Assembly (NCBI RefSeq): GCF_001509475.1
Contig: NZ_LLZG01000035.1
Span: forward strand, 1-21,309
DNA: 21,309 nucleotides
Source of the DNA: Streptomyces regalis
GTDB lineage: Bacteria > Actinomycetota > Actinomycetes > Streptomycetales > Streptomycetaceae
Direction of reading: 5' to 3'
In this document: positions 15,325-21,309 of the stretch, piece after piece
Layout of the letters: every line of letters starts with the position of its first letter
Numbering within the stretch: the stretch's first letter is position 1
Notes under the pieces: generated by a model
Database searches by the model: none
The model's input: the letters and a program-made list of their open reading frames with translations, nothing else
What the model was told of the DNA's origin: nothing
Made by a program: the position numbers and the translations under genes

Positions 15325-15480
15325 TCAGCCCAAGGTCCGATGGCGCACCTTGGAAGTCGGCGGTGTGGGGGGCTCAAGGGGATCCGGTTCCCTTCGGGGC
15401 AACAACAACTCCTCGTACCGCCCCAGAGCCAGCACCACGCCGAGCATGAGGAGTGGGAGTAGCACAGCGAGCAGTGCCAT
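15325..15480 (-). CDS. Small single-TM protein
   Basis: The 51-residue protein begins at ATG 15480 with AAGGA 7 bases upstream. One TM helix (LLAVLLPLLMLGVVLALG) is followed by RYEELLLPRREPDPLEPPTPP and a basic tail (KVRHRTLG). It is too short for a domain match. Sequence of this kind (LG-RYEE-LLP) recurs, I believe, as a small unannotated protein in Streptomyces. It is divergent from the DUF2795 gene, separated by a 144-base promoter region, and convergent with the phosphatase-fold gene. Function unknown. Confidence 0.62.
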   Translation of the reverse strand: MALLAVLLPLLMLGVVLALGRYEELLLPRREPDPLEPPTPPTSKVRHRTLG

Positions 15481-15624
15481 GACCTGGTCCTTCTCCGGAA
15501 CCGACGTGCGTCGGACGTGCGTGGGGGGTGAAGGACCGGGTCTCCCTCCTTCCGGTGTGCAAACCCCGTGTCGGCCCCCGATGTGCGGGTACGCGGTGCG
15601 CATTCCGAAGGTCTGGAGGGAGTC

Positions 15625-16029
15625 ATGCAGCGAGGCAGTGACCGGCTGAGCGTCCACCGTGACGACGAGATGAAGCACGAACTGCAGGGGCTGCTGCGGT
15701 CCGGGCACCCCACCCGGACCGAGGAGTGGCACGATCCGGAGCCGTCGGCCGACGACGACCCGGAGGTCGCCGGCGGGCCGGTGGGGTGGCCGGGGCCCAC
15801 CACGGCGTCCCTGGCGACGGTCCGGCTCGAGCTGGCGCGGATTCTGGGCCGTAGTGCCTTCCCGGCCACGCCCCGGGAGCTGATCGGCGCACTGCGCCGT
15901 GGGTATGCGCCCGACGCCCTTGTCGAGCCGTTGGAGCGGCTGCCGCGCTCGTCGCGCTACGCCAACGTCCAGGAACTGGCCGAGGCCCTGACCGGGGCCG
16001 AGCGGTCCACGCGGCGCAGGAACGCATAG
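15625..16029 (+). CDS. DUF2795 domain protein
   Basis: The 134-residue protein has an acidic, charged N-terminal part (MKHELQGLL, HPTRTEEWHDPEPSADDDP). Its C-terminal DUF2795 domain spans about 72-126: ELARILGRSAFPATPRELIG, then ALRRGYAPDALVEPLERLP and YANVQELAEAL. DUF2795 proteins are small helical actinobacterial proteins without an assigned biochemical role. ATG 15625 is chosen because GGAGGG stands 4-9 bases before it. It is followed by a CBS-domain gene 86 bases downstream, on the same strand, and the two may be co-transcribed. Confidence 0.85.
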   Translation: MQRGSDRLSVHRDDEMKHELQGLLRSGHPTRTEEWHDPEPSADDDPEVAGGPVGWPGPTTASLATVRLELARILGRSAFPATPRELIGALRRGYAPDALVEPLERLPRSSRYANVQELAEALTGAERSTRRRNA

Positions 16030-16115
16030 GGGCCCGGCAGGTGGGTACTGCGGGCGGGGTCACGCCGACGCGGCCGCGGCGCCCGTACCGGCCGGGGAAC
16101 GCAGGAGGGCCAGTG

Positions 16116-16535
16116 ATGGCTGATTTCGTGAGGGACGTCATGACTCCGGGGGTGGTCGCCGTGCGTCCGGACGCCTCGCTCGTCGAGGCCGCGCAGCTGA
16201 TGCGCGCGCAGGACATCGGCGATGTCGTCGTGGCCGACGGACAGCAGGTCGTGGGCGTGCTCACCGACCGTGACATCACGGTGCGGGCGGTCGCGGACGG
16301 CGCCGATCCGCTGACGGTGAGCGCTCAGTCGGTGTGCACCGGGGACCCGGTGATGATCGGGCCGGGCGAGCGCGTGTCCGTCGCGGTCGCACTGATGCGC
16401 GAGCACGCGGTACGGAGGCTGCCGGTCGTCGAGAACGGCCTGCCGGTCGGCGTCGTCAGCCTCGGCGACCTGGCCGAGACCCAGGATCCCGAATCGGCAC
16501 TGGCCGAGATCAGCCGCGCCGCTCCGGACGAGTGA
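16116..16535 (+). CDS. Tandem CBS-domain protein (Hrp1-like)
   Basis: The 139-residue protein consists of two CBS motifs. CBS1 is at about 7-62 (VRDVMTPGVVAVRPDASLVE, QDIGDVVVADGQQVVGVLTD) and CBS2 at about 74-130 (MIGPGERVSVAVALMREHAV, RRLPVVENGLPVGVVSLGDL). Together they form one Bateman module that usually binds adenine nucleotides. There is no attached enzyme. Size and layout match Hrp1 (Rv2626c) of the mycobacterial dormancy regulon. ATG 16116 has AGGAGG about 8 bases upstream, and an adjacent in-frame GTG is possible. Ends just before a terminator stem-loop, so it is the last gene of its transcript with the DUF2795 gene. Confidence 0.93.
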   Translation: MADFVRDVMTPGVVAVRPDASLVEAAQLMRAQDIGDVVVADGQQVVGVLTDRDITVRAVADGADPLTVSAQSVCTGDPVMIGPGERVSVAVALMREHAVRRLPVVENGLPVGVVSLGDLAETQDPESALAEISRAAPDE

Positions 16536-16544
16536 GGCTCATGG

Positions 16545-16575
16545 GCCGGGACCGCCCTGCTGAGGTCCCGGCTTT
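16545..16575 (+). terminator. Terminator after the CBS gene
   Basis: Perfect 9-base arms GCCGGGACC (16545-16553) and GGTCCCGGC (16564-16572) with a 10-base loop, followed by TTT. The stem begins 9 bases after the CBS stop codon. Confidence 0.8.
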
Positions 16576-16705
16576 GCTGCGGCAGCTGTGTCCTGCTGCC
16601 GTGCGGCGAGGAGCTGCGGCTCCGCATGCGTACGACCCGACGGAGCGAGAGCGCCCGACCAGCCACAAGGCCCAATTCACGGGAATGGAAGGACGTTGAG
16701 ACATC

Positions 16706-17260
16706 ATGCGTATCGCTTTTCTGACCGCACCCGAGGGCGTCGAGCAGGTCGAGCTCACCGATCCGTGGCAGGCGGCGGTGGACGCGGGGCACGAGCCGGT
16801 GCTGGTGTCGACGAAGCCGGGCACGATCCAGGCCTTCCATCATCTCGACAAGGCGGAGAAGTTCCCCGTGCAGGAGGTCGTCGGCGAGGCGTCGGCCGAC
16901 TCCTTCGGCGGGCTCGTACTGCCGGGTGGGGTCGCCAACCCGGACTATCTGCGGATGAACCGCAAGGCCGTCGCGTTCGTGCGGGACTTCTTCGAGCAGG
17001 GCCGGCCGGTCGCCTCGATCTGCCACGCCGCGTGGACGCTGGTGGAGGCGGACGTCGTACGCGGCCGGGTGCTGACCTCCTGGCCGAGTCTGCAGACCGA
17101 CATCCGCAACGCGGGCGGCACCTGGGTCGACGAGCAGGTACGGATCTGCGACCACGGCCCGAACAAGCTGGTCACCAGCCGTAAGCCGGACGATCTGAAG
17201 GCGTTCTGCGAGACGTTCCTCGAGGTGTTCGCCAGGGAGTCCAAGGAGGAGGTCGCCTGA
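16706..17260 (+). CDS. DJ-1/PfpI-family protein
   Basis: The 184-residue protein has the class I glutamine amidotransferase-like fold. It starts MRIAFLTAPEGVEQVELTDP, with an early Glu as in PfpI. The LVLPGGVANPDYLR loop follows, then the nucleophile elbow SICHAAWTLVEADVVRGRVL (Cys near 110, next to His), and a C-terminal TSRKPDDLKAFCETFLEVF. These features fit the PfpI/YhbO group (chaperone, deglycase or protease activities have been claimed for it). ATG 16706 is supported by the family N-terminus; GAAGGA lies 12 bases upstream, a wide spacing. It is followed 24 bases later by a catalase remnant, whose family carries a related C-terminal domain. Confidence 0.92.
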   Translation: MRIAFLTAPEGVEQVELTDPWQAAVDAGHEPVLVSTKPGTIQAFHHLDKAEKFPVQEVVGEASADSFGGLVLPGGVANPDYLRMNRKAVAFVRDFFEQGRPVASICHAAWTLVEADVVRGRVLTSWPSLQTDIRNAGGTWVDEQVRICDHGPNKLVTSRKPDDLKAFCETFLEVFARESKEEVA

Positions 17261-17284
17261 TGGGGGACCGCAAGCAGGAGCACC

Positions 17285-17859
17285 ATGGCCGACTGGGAGA
17301 AACAGCACATCGTCGCGGCGTTCCGGTTCGAACTCGGCAAGGTCGGCGCGAAGGCGGTGCGGACCCGTACGGTCGAGCATCTCGCCAAGGTGAACGGTGA
17401 GTTGGCGGTCGAGGTGGCGCGCGGCATCGGGGTGCCGGAACCGTCCGGGACACAGGCCGCGGACAAGCTGTCCTCCCCCGCACTGAGCCTGGAGTCACTG
17501 CGCGGCGACGGCTCGATCCGCACCCGGCAGGTCGCCGTCCTCGTCGCCGACGGCGTCGACACCGCACAGGTCACGTCCCTGCGTGAGGCGCTCGCGGCCG
17601 AGGGTGCGATCGTCGAGGCGCTGGCGCCGACGGACGGCGCGGTCACCGGTGCCGACGGAGAGCGGTACGCGGTCGACCGTGCCGGGACGCCTTCGGCACG
17701 GCTGGCCGGTCGGCGCGCTCGGCTCGGGTGTGGGGGTCCTCTCCTCAGGGCGTGGTGACGGACACGTCCCCGGGCCCGGCGAGCGAGGACTTCCTTCGCG
17801 CCTTCGCCTCCACGCTGGCGGCCCATCGCCACTGGGGCCGGGCGCCGGCGCACTGCTGA
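17285..17859 (+). pseudogene. Decayed C-terminus of a large-subunit catalase (KatE/HPII type)
   Basis: DWEKQHIVAAFRFELGKVGA and VEHLAKVNGELAVEVARGIG match the helical end of clade-2 catalases; the segment QVAVLVADGVDTAQVTSLRE begins their DJ-1-like C-terminal domain. The haem-binding catalase core (some 500 residues) is absent. After YAVDRAG (about 17685) part of the DJ-1-like domain is missing. RHGWPVGALGSGVGVLSS follows in a second frame, and GVVTDTSPGPASEDFLRAFA with AAHRHWGRA in a third, ending at TGA 17857-17859. So at least one large deletion and two frame changes are visible. ATG 17285 is preceded by AGGAG, so a 157-residue fragment could still be translated up to 17758, but it cannot be a catalase. 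Confidence 0.82.
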
Positions 17860-17915
17860 GGGGGCCGGCTCGGCAGGCGGTGCGCTGAGCGGGCCGTGCG
17901 GGCTGTGCGAGGCCA

Positions 17916-17949
17916 CGAGGCTGGGCTGCGGCCCGGCCTCGTCCCTTTT
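17916..17949. terminator. Terminator between convergent genes
   Basis: Arms 17916-17926 and 17931-17941 pair over 11 bases with one G-U wobble and a 4-base loop, followed on the plus strand by TCCCTTTT. It lies between the catalase remnant and the convergent DUF6158-like gene. Confidence 0.8.
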
Positions 17950-17962
17950 GCGGCGCTGCGGC

Positions 17963-18247
17963 TCACATCGGCGGAACCGTCGGCTCCGGGTTGCCCGCGC
18001 AGCGGTCGCGGGCGCCCTCGCGGGTTCGGCCCGCGGCCACCGTGCGGCGTGGGTTGCGGCGCAGGTACTCGCCCTCCAGCTGCGCCATGCGTTCGTTGTG
18101 GGCCCGCAGCGCGTCGTTCGAACCGTACAGCAGCGTGTCGTGGCGCGTCCGGTGGATGGTCTCCAGCTCCTTCATGAGCTGTTGGTCGTCCAGCCGGCCG
18201 GGGTCGACTCCGGTCATCGTGGTGCCCCGCTCGTCGTGTTCATTCAT
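17963..18247 (-). CDS. DUF6158-like small protein
   Basis: The 94-residue soluble protein has core GVDPGRLDDQQLMKELETIH, then RTRHDTLLYGSNDALRAHNE and LEGEYLRRNPRR, ending in a basic, Arg-rich tail (GRTREGARDR). The pattern matches a small actinobacterial family I recall as DUF6158, rich in helices and charged residues, with no known activity. ATG 18247 is used; ATG 18214 (MTGVDP) is an equally good start and matches the family N-terminus more closely. The gene is divergent from the baeRF-like gene with only 58 bases between starts, so their promoters overlap and joint regulation is plausible. Confidence 0.75.
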   Translation of the reverse strand: MNEHDERGTTMTGVDPGRLDDQQLMKELETIHRTRHDTLLYGSNDALRAHNERMAQLEGEYLRRNPRRTVAAGRTREGARDRCAGNPEPTVPPM

Positions 18248-18305
18248 GCGGTCCGGGTACCCGCCCGTTGAGCACACAGCCCCCGAGCGGCGTACGGGAG
18301 AGACC

Positions 18306-19412
18306 ATGGATCTCGCCTTTCTGCATCCACTGTACGAACACTCCGGGCCCTGGGCCTCCGTGTACGTGGACACCTCCCGGCACACGGAGGACACACCGCA
18401 TGAGCGCCACCTGACGGCCCAGTCCCTGTCCCGGGAACTGGCCGATCAGGGCGCCGACGACGCGACCTGCCGGGCCGTACGGAACGCGCTGGAGGAGTTG
18501 GAGCACTCCTCCGAGCCTCATGGCCGTGCGGTCTTCGCCCGCGCCGGTGAGGTGGTCCTGGATCCGCCGCTGGCCCGCGCCCCGCTGCGCGACAGCGCCC
18601 ACTGGGCGCCGCTGCCCCACACCGCTCCGCTGCTGGAGCTGGCGGGTGAGGACCCGGTCTGCGTCGTGGCCTACGTCGACCGCAGGGGCGCCGCGTTCGA
18701 GCTGCGCAGCGCGCTGGGCCGTCAGGAGGTCGGTTCGGTCACCGGCCGGCAGTATCCGATCCACCGTACGAGTACGGTCGACTGGTCCGAGCGGCACTTC
18801 CAGCTCAAGGTGGAGAACACGTGGGAGCACAATGCGGCCGAGATCGCCGACGCGCTCACCGTCTGCCAGGAGGAGACCCGCGCCGACCTGCTGATCCTCG
18901 TCGGTGACGACCGGGAGCGGCGGTCCGTGCACGACCGGCTGCCGCAGCGGCTGCACGACCTCGTGATCGAGGCCCCGCACGGTACCGGCAGCAGGCTGCT
19001 CGACGAGGACGTCGAACGCGCGCGCGAGGAGCATGTACGGCAGCGGGCGGAGCGCGAGCTGGAACGGTTCCTGGCGGCCCGCGCGCCGGATCCCGAGGGA
19101 CGCTCCGCCGCGGTGGAGGGCGTGCCGGCGCTGATCGAGGCCGCCCGGGAGCACCGTATCGACGAACTGCTGATTCGGCCGGACGGTCCCGACGCCCACC
19201 GCGAGGTGTGGATCGGCGAGGATCCGGACCAGGTGGCGGTACGGCGCACGGATCTGAAGATCCTCGGCGAGCAGCAGTCCTGGTCGGCCCGCGCGGACGA
19301 CGCGCTGATCCGGTGCGCGGTCGTGACGGGGGCTGCGGCGCTGTCGGTGACGCCGACGGGCCGGGGGGAGGCCCCGGCGGGCGGCCTGGGCGCGCTGCTG
19401 CGCTGGCAGTGA
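18306..19412 (+). CDS. baeRF family protein (Rv2629-like)
   Basis: The 368-residue protein has the eRF1-like layout: an N-terminal domain (FLHPLYEHSGPWASVYVDTS), the central domain with VVAYVDRRGAAFELRSALG and the segment HFQLKVENTWEHNAAEIADA, and a C-terminal domain (IEAAREHRIDELLIRPDGPD, then a short Asp/Glu-rich part). It matches the baeRF2 group and Rv2629, a mycobacterial dormancy-regulon protein. By family it may release peptidyl-tRNA on stalled ribosomes or act on translation arrest; this has not been shown for this protein. ATG 18306 has GGGAGAG 3 bases upstream. It is followed by a dispersed intergenic repeat that also forms stems. Confidence 0.88.
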   Translation: MDLAFLHPLYEHSGPWASVYVDTSRHTEDTPHERHLTAQSLSRELADQGADDATCRAVRNALEELEHSSEPHGRAVFARAGEVVLDPPLARAPLRDSAHWAPLPHTAPLLELAGEDPVCVVAYVDRRGAAFELRSALGRQEVGSVTGRQYPIHRTSTVDWSERHFQLKVENTWEHNAAEIADALTVCQEETRADLLILVGDDRERRSVHDRLPQRLHDLVIEAPHGTGSRLLDEDVERAREEHVRQRAERELERFLAARAPDPEGRSAAVEGVPALIEAAREHRIDELLIRPDGPDAHREVWIGEDPDQVAVRRTDLKILGEQQSWSARADDALIRCAVVTGAAALSVTPTGRGEAPAGGLGALLRWQ

Positions 19413-19418
19413 CCGAGT

Positions 19419-19529
19419 TTTCTCGCCCCCGCCGGCTGAAATCAGGCCCCTCCGGCGTTTGAGGAGCGGGGGTCGAAGGGGCGGAGCCCCTTCAGGATGG
19501 GACGGGTAGGGGCGGCGGGGGCGAAGAAA
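19419..19529. repeat. Dispersed intergenic repeat with stem structure, copy 1
   Basis: Near-inverted outer arms TTTCTCGCCCCCGCCG (19419-19434) and CGGCGGGGGCGAAGAAA (19513-19529) pair with one bulged base. An inner perfect hairpin GAAGGGGC-GGA-GCCCCTTC sits at 19475-19493. Streptomyces genomes carry many such intergenic elements near stop codons. It lies between the convergent baeRF-like and ABC-F genes and probably ends both transcripts. The 20-base segment at 19506-19525 recurs at 21237-21256. Confidence 0.8.
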
Positions 19530-19530
19530 C

Positions 19531-21150
19531 CTACCGCGCCCGCTCCACCCTCCGTTCGTCCCACACCGCCTCCGCCGTCTCGCGCACCCGCCCGTCGCTG
19601 CCGAAGACCAGATACCGGTCGAAGGACCGGGCGAACCAGCGGTCGTGCGTGACCGCCAGCACCGTGCCCTCGAAGGCCTCCAGCCCCTCCTGGAGCGCCT
19701 CCGCGGACTCCAGGTCGAGGTTGTCGGTCGGCTCGTCGAGGAGCAGGGCCGTGACTCCCTCCAGCTCCAGCAGGAGGATCTGGAAGCGGGCCTGCTGGCC
19801 GCCGGAGAGGCGGTCGAAGGTCTGCTCGGCCTGATGGGTGAGCTCGTAGCGGCGCAGCCGGGACATCGCGGCGCCCCGGTCCTGGGCGTGCTCCTTCCAC
19901 AGGATGTCGAGGAGCGTACGGCCGGTCAGCTCGGGGTGCGCGTGGGTTTGCGCGAAGTGGCCGGGCGTGACGCGCGCACCCAGCTTCCACTCCCCCGTGT
20001 GCGCCACGTCCTCACCGGCCAGCAGGCGCAGGAAGTGCGACTTGCCGGAGCCGTTGGAGCCGAGGACGGCGACGCGTTCGCCGTAGAAGACCTCCAGGGA
20101 GAACGGCTTCATCAGCCCCGTGAGCTCAAGTCCCTTGCAGGTGACGGCTCTCACCCCGGTACGGCCGCCCTTCAGCCGCATCCGGATGTCCTGCTCGCGC
20201 GGCGGTTCCGGCGGCGGTCCCGCCTCCTCGAACTTGCGCAGCCGGGTCTGGGCGGCGCGGTACCGGGAGGCCATGTCGGGGCTGTTCTCGGCGGCTTGAC
20301 GGAGCGTCAGCACCAGCTTCTTCAACTGGGCGTGCTTCTCGTCCCAGCGCCTGCGCAGCTCCTCGAAGCGGGCGAAGCGCTGGCGCCGCGCCTCGTGGTA
20401 CGTCGCGAAGCCACCGCCGTGCACCCAGGCGTCGGCGCCCGCCGGCGAAGGCTCCACCGAGACGATCTTCTCGGCGGCCCGGGCGAGGAGTTCACGGTCG
20501 TGCGAGACGAAGAGCACCGTCTTGCGGGTCTCCTTCAGGCGCTCCTCCAGCCACCGCTTGCCGGGCACGTCGAGGTAGTTGTCGGGCTCGTCGAGCAGCA
20601 GGACCTCGTCGGTGCCGCGCAGCAGCGCCTCCAGCACCAGCCGCTTCTGCTCACCGCCCGACAGGGTCCGCACCTGCCGCCACTGCGCCTTCTCGTACGG
20701 CACGCCGAGCGCGGCCGTGGTGCACATGTCCCACAGTGTCTCGGCCTCGTAGCCGCGCGCCTCGGCCCAGTCGGCGAGCGCCTGCGCGTACTTCAGCTGT
20801 GCCGCCTCGTCATCGACGGTCATGATGCCGTGCTCGGCGGCATCGACGGCCCGCGCGGCCTCGCGGATCCGGGGCGGCGCGACCGACACCAGCAGATCGC
20901 GTACGGTCGTCTCGTCCCGTACGGATCCCACGAACTGCCGCATCACACCGAGGCCCCCACTGACGGTGACGGTGCCGCCGTGCGGTTTCAGCTCGCCCGA
21001 GATCAGCCGAAGCAAGGTCGTCTTGCCGGCGCCATTGGGACCGACCAGCGCCACAACGGCGCCTTCCCCCACCCGGAAGGACACGTCGCCGAGCAACGCC
21101 CTCCCGTCAGGGAGGTAGTACTCGAGATGCGCGGCTTCCAGGTGTCCCAT
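19531..21150 (-). CDS. ABC-F family ATPase
   Basis: The 539-residue soluble protein has two ABC modules and no TM helices. Module 1: Walker A GPNGAGKTT (37-45), signature LSGGE (163-167), Walker B VLLLDEPDN (183-191). Module 2: Walker A GSNGSGKSH (364-372), signature LSGGQ (448-452), Walker B LLLDEPTDN (469-477). They are joined by a charged linker (about 250-330, rich in Arg/Glu) that is the interdomain arm of ABC-F proteins. ABC-F ATPases act on the ribosome, rescuing stalled translation or giving antibiotic resistance; which subgroup applies cannot be decided here. ATG 21150 is the first start giving the conserved N-terminus. Both ends are flanked by copies of a dispersed repeat. Confidence 0.93.
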   Translation of the reverse strand: MGHLEAAHLEYYLPDGRALLGDVSFRVGEGAVVALVGPNGAGKTTLLRLISGELKPHGGTVTVSGGLGVMRQFVGSVRDETTVRDLLVSVAPPRIREAARAVDAAEHGIMTVDDEAAQLKYAQALADWAEARGYEAETLWDMCTTAALGVPYEKAQWRQVRTLSGGEQKRLVLEALLRGTDEVLLLDEPDNYLDVPGKRWLEERLKETRKTVLFVSHDRELLARAAEKIVSVEPSPAGADAWVHGGGFATYHEARRQRFARFEELRRRWDEKHAQLKKLVLTLRQAAENSPDMASRYRAAQTRLRKFEEAGPPPEPPREQDIRMRLKGGRTGVRAVTCKGLELTGLMKPFSLEVFYGERVAVLGSNGSGKSHFLRLLAGEDVAHTGEWKLGARVTPGHFAQTHAHPELTGRTLLDILWKEHAQDRGAAMSRLRRYELTHQAEQTFDRLSGGQQARFQILLLELEGVTALLLDEPTDNLDLESAEALQEGLEAFEGTVLAVTHDRWFARSFDRYLVFGSDGRVRETAEAVWDERRVERAR

Positions 21151-21205
21151 GGTTCCGCATTCTGAGCTCCCCCGACGGCACCGGGCAAACGCTTATCCGG
21201 GGGTG

Positions 21206-21256
21206 CCCCCTCTGGGGGAGTTTGAGGACGAGGCCCGTAGGGGCGGCGGGGGCGAA
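21206..21256. repeat. Dispersed intergenic repeat, copy 2 (partial)
   Basis: It has a CCCCC-TCT-GGGGG hairpin (21206-21218), an AGTTTGAGGACG segment resembling GTTTGAGGAG of copy 1, and the exact 20-base match at 21237-21256 to copy 1. It is the same type of element on the other side of the ABC-F gene. It is shorter here, and its right end adjoins a possible gene end. Confidence 0.65.
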
Positions 21257-21272
21257 ACCCCTCGGCGCGGCC

Positions 21273-21309
21273 CTACGCCGCGTCCACCGGCCGCCCCGTA
21301 GGCCCACCC
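21273..21309 (-). CDS. Possible C-terminal end of a gene running off the right edge
   Basis: On the minus strand the last codons read GGPTGRPVDAA and then TAG at 21275-21273, with G or C at most third codon positions. The stop precedes the dispersed repeat, which usually follows genes. Only about 11 residues are visible, so the product cannot be named and the call is tentative. Confidence 0.35.
   Translation of the reverse strand, partial: GGPTGRPVDAA

Noticed and set aside
1..21309. CRISPR arrays, tRNA, rRNA, complete insertion sequences or prophage genes
   Set aside because: No spaced direct repeats, tRNA cloverleaf, rRNA-like segment, transposase or integrase motif was recognised on either strand.

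Overview
The window is very GC-rich, has strong G/C bias at third codon positions, uses many GTG starts, and carries protein families typical of Streptomyces (DUF2795, DUF6158-like, SigB/F-type sigma factor, GAF/ANTAR and PAS regulators). It reads as chromosomal DNA of a Streptomyces or close relative. All calls come from reading the sequence; no database search was run.

Left part (1-5371): a truncated MBL-fold-like gene at the edge is translationally coupled to an aminotransferase-fold protein that has no lysine at the PLP site. Next comes a secreted, glycine-rich, C-terminally anchored protein. A divergent pair of sensory regulators (GAF/ANTAR-like, minus; PAS-like, plus) follows, both broken by several frameshifts and apparent internal deletions. 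They sit beside an intact SigB/F-family sigma factor.

Middle (5618-12206): a pyruvate-oxidase-like thiamine diphosphate enzyme is divergent from the sigma gene. A DHA2 drug exporter is divergent from its likely TetR repressor, with two dyad operators between them. A two-gene operon encodes an SbnA-like beta-replacement enzyme and an MFS exporter with overlapping start and stop codons.

Metal region (12320-15279): two small His/Cys-containing membrane or secreted proteins, then the CbtB-CbtA cobalt transporter operon under a clear cobalamin riboswitch. Divergent from it is a histidine-phosphatase-fold protein that has lost both catalytic histidines.

Right part (15325-21309): small proteins recalling the mycobacterial dormancy regulon (a one-TM protein, DUF2795, a CBS pair, a DJ-1/PfpI protein, DUF6158-like, a baeRF/Rv2629-like protein) with a decayed large-subunit catalase C-terminus among them. 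An ABC-F ATPase lies between two related intergenic repeats, and the last codons of another minus-strand gene may enter at the right edge.

The most unusual points are the catalytically stripped enzyme folds (Lys-less aminotransferase, His-less phosphatase), the B12-riboswitch cobalt locus with its extra small His-rich proteins, and the local decay of sigma-factor-associated sensors.
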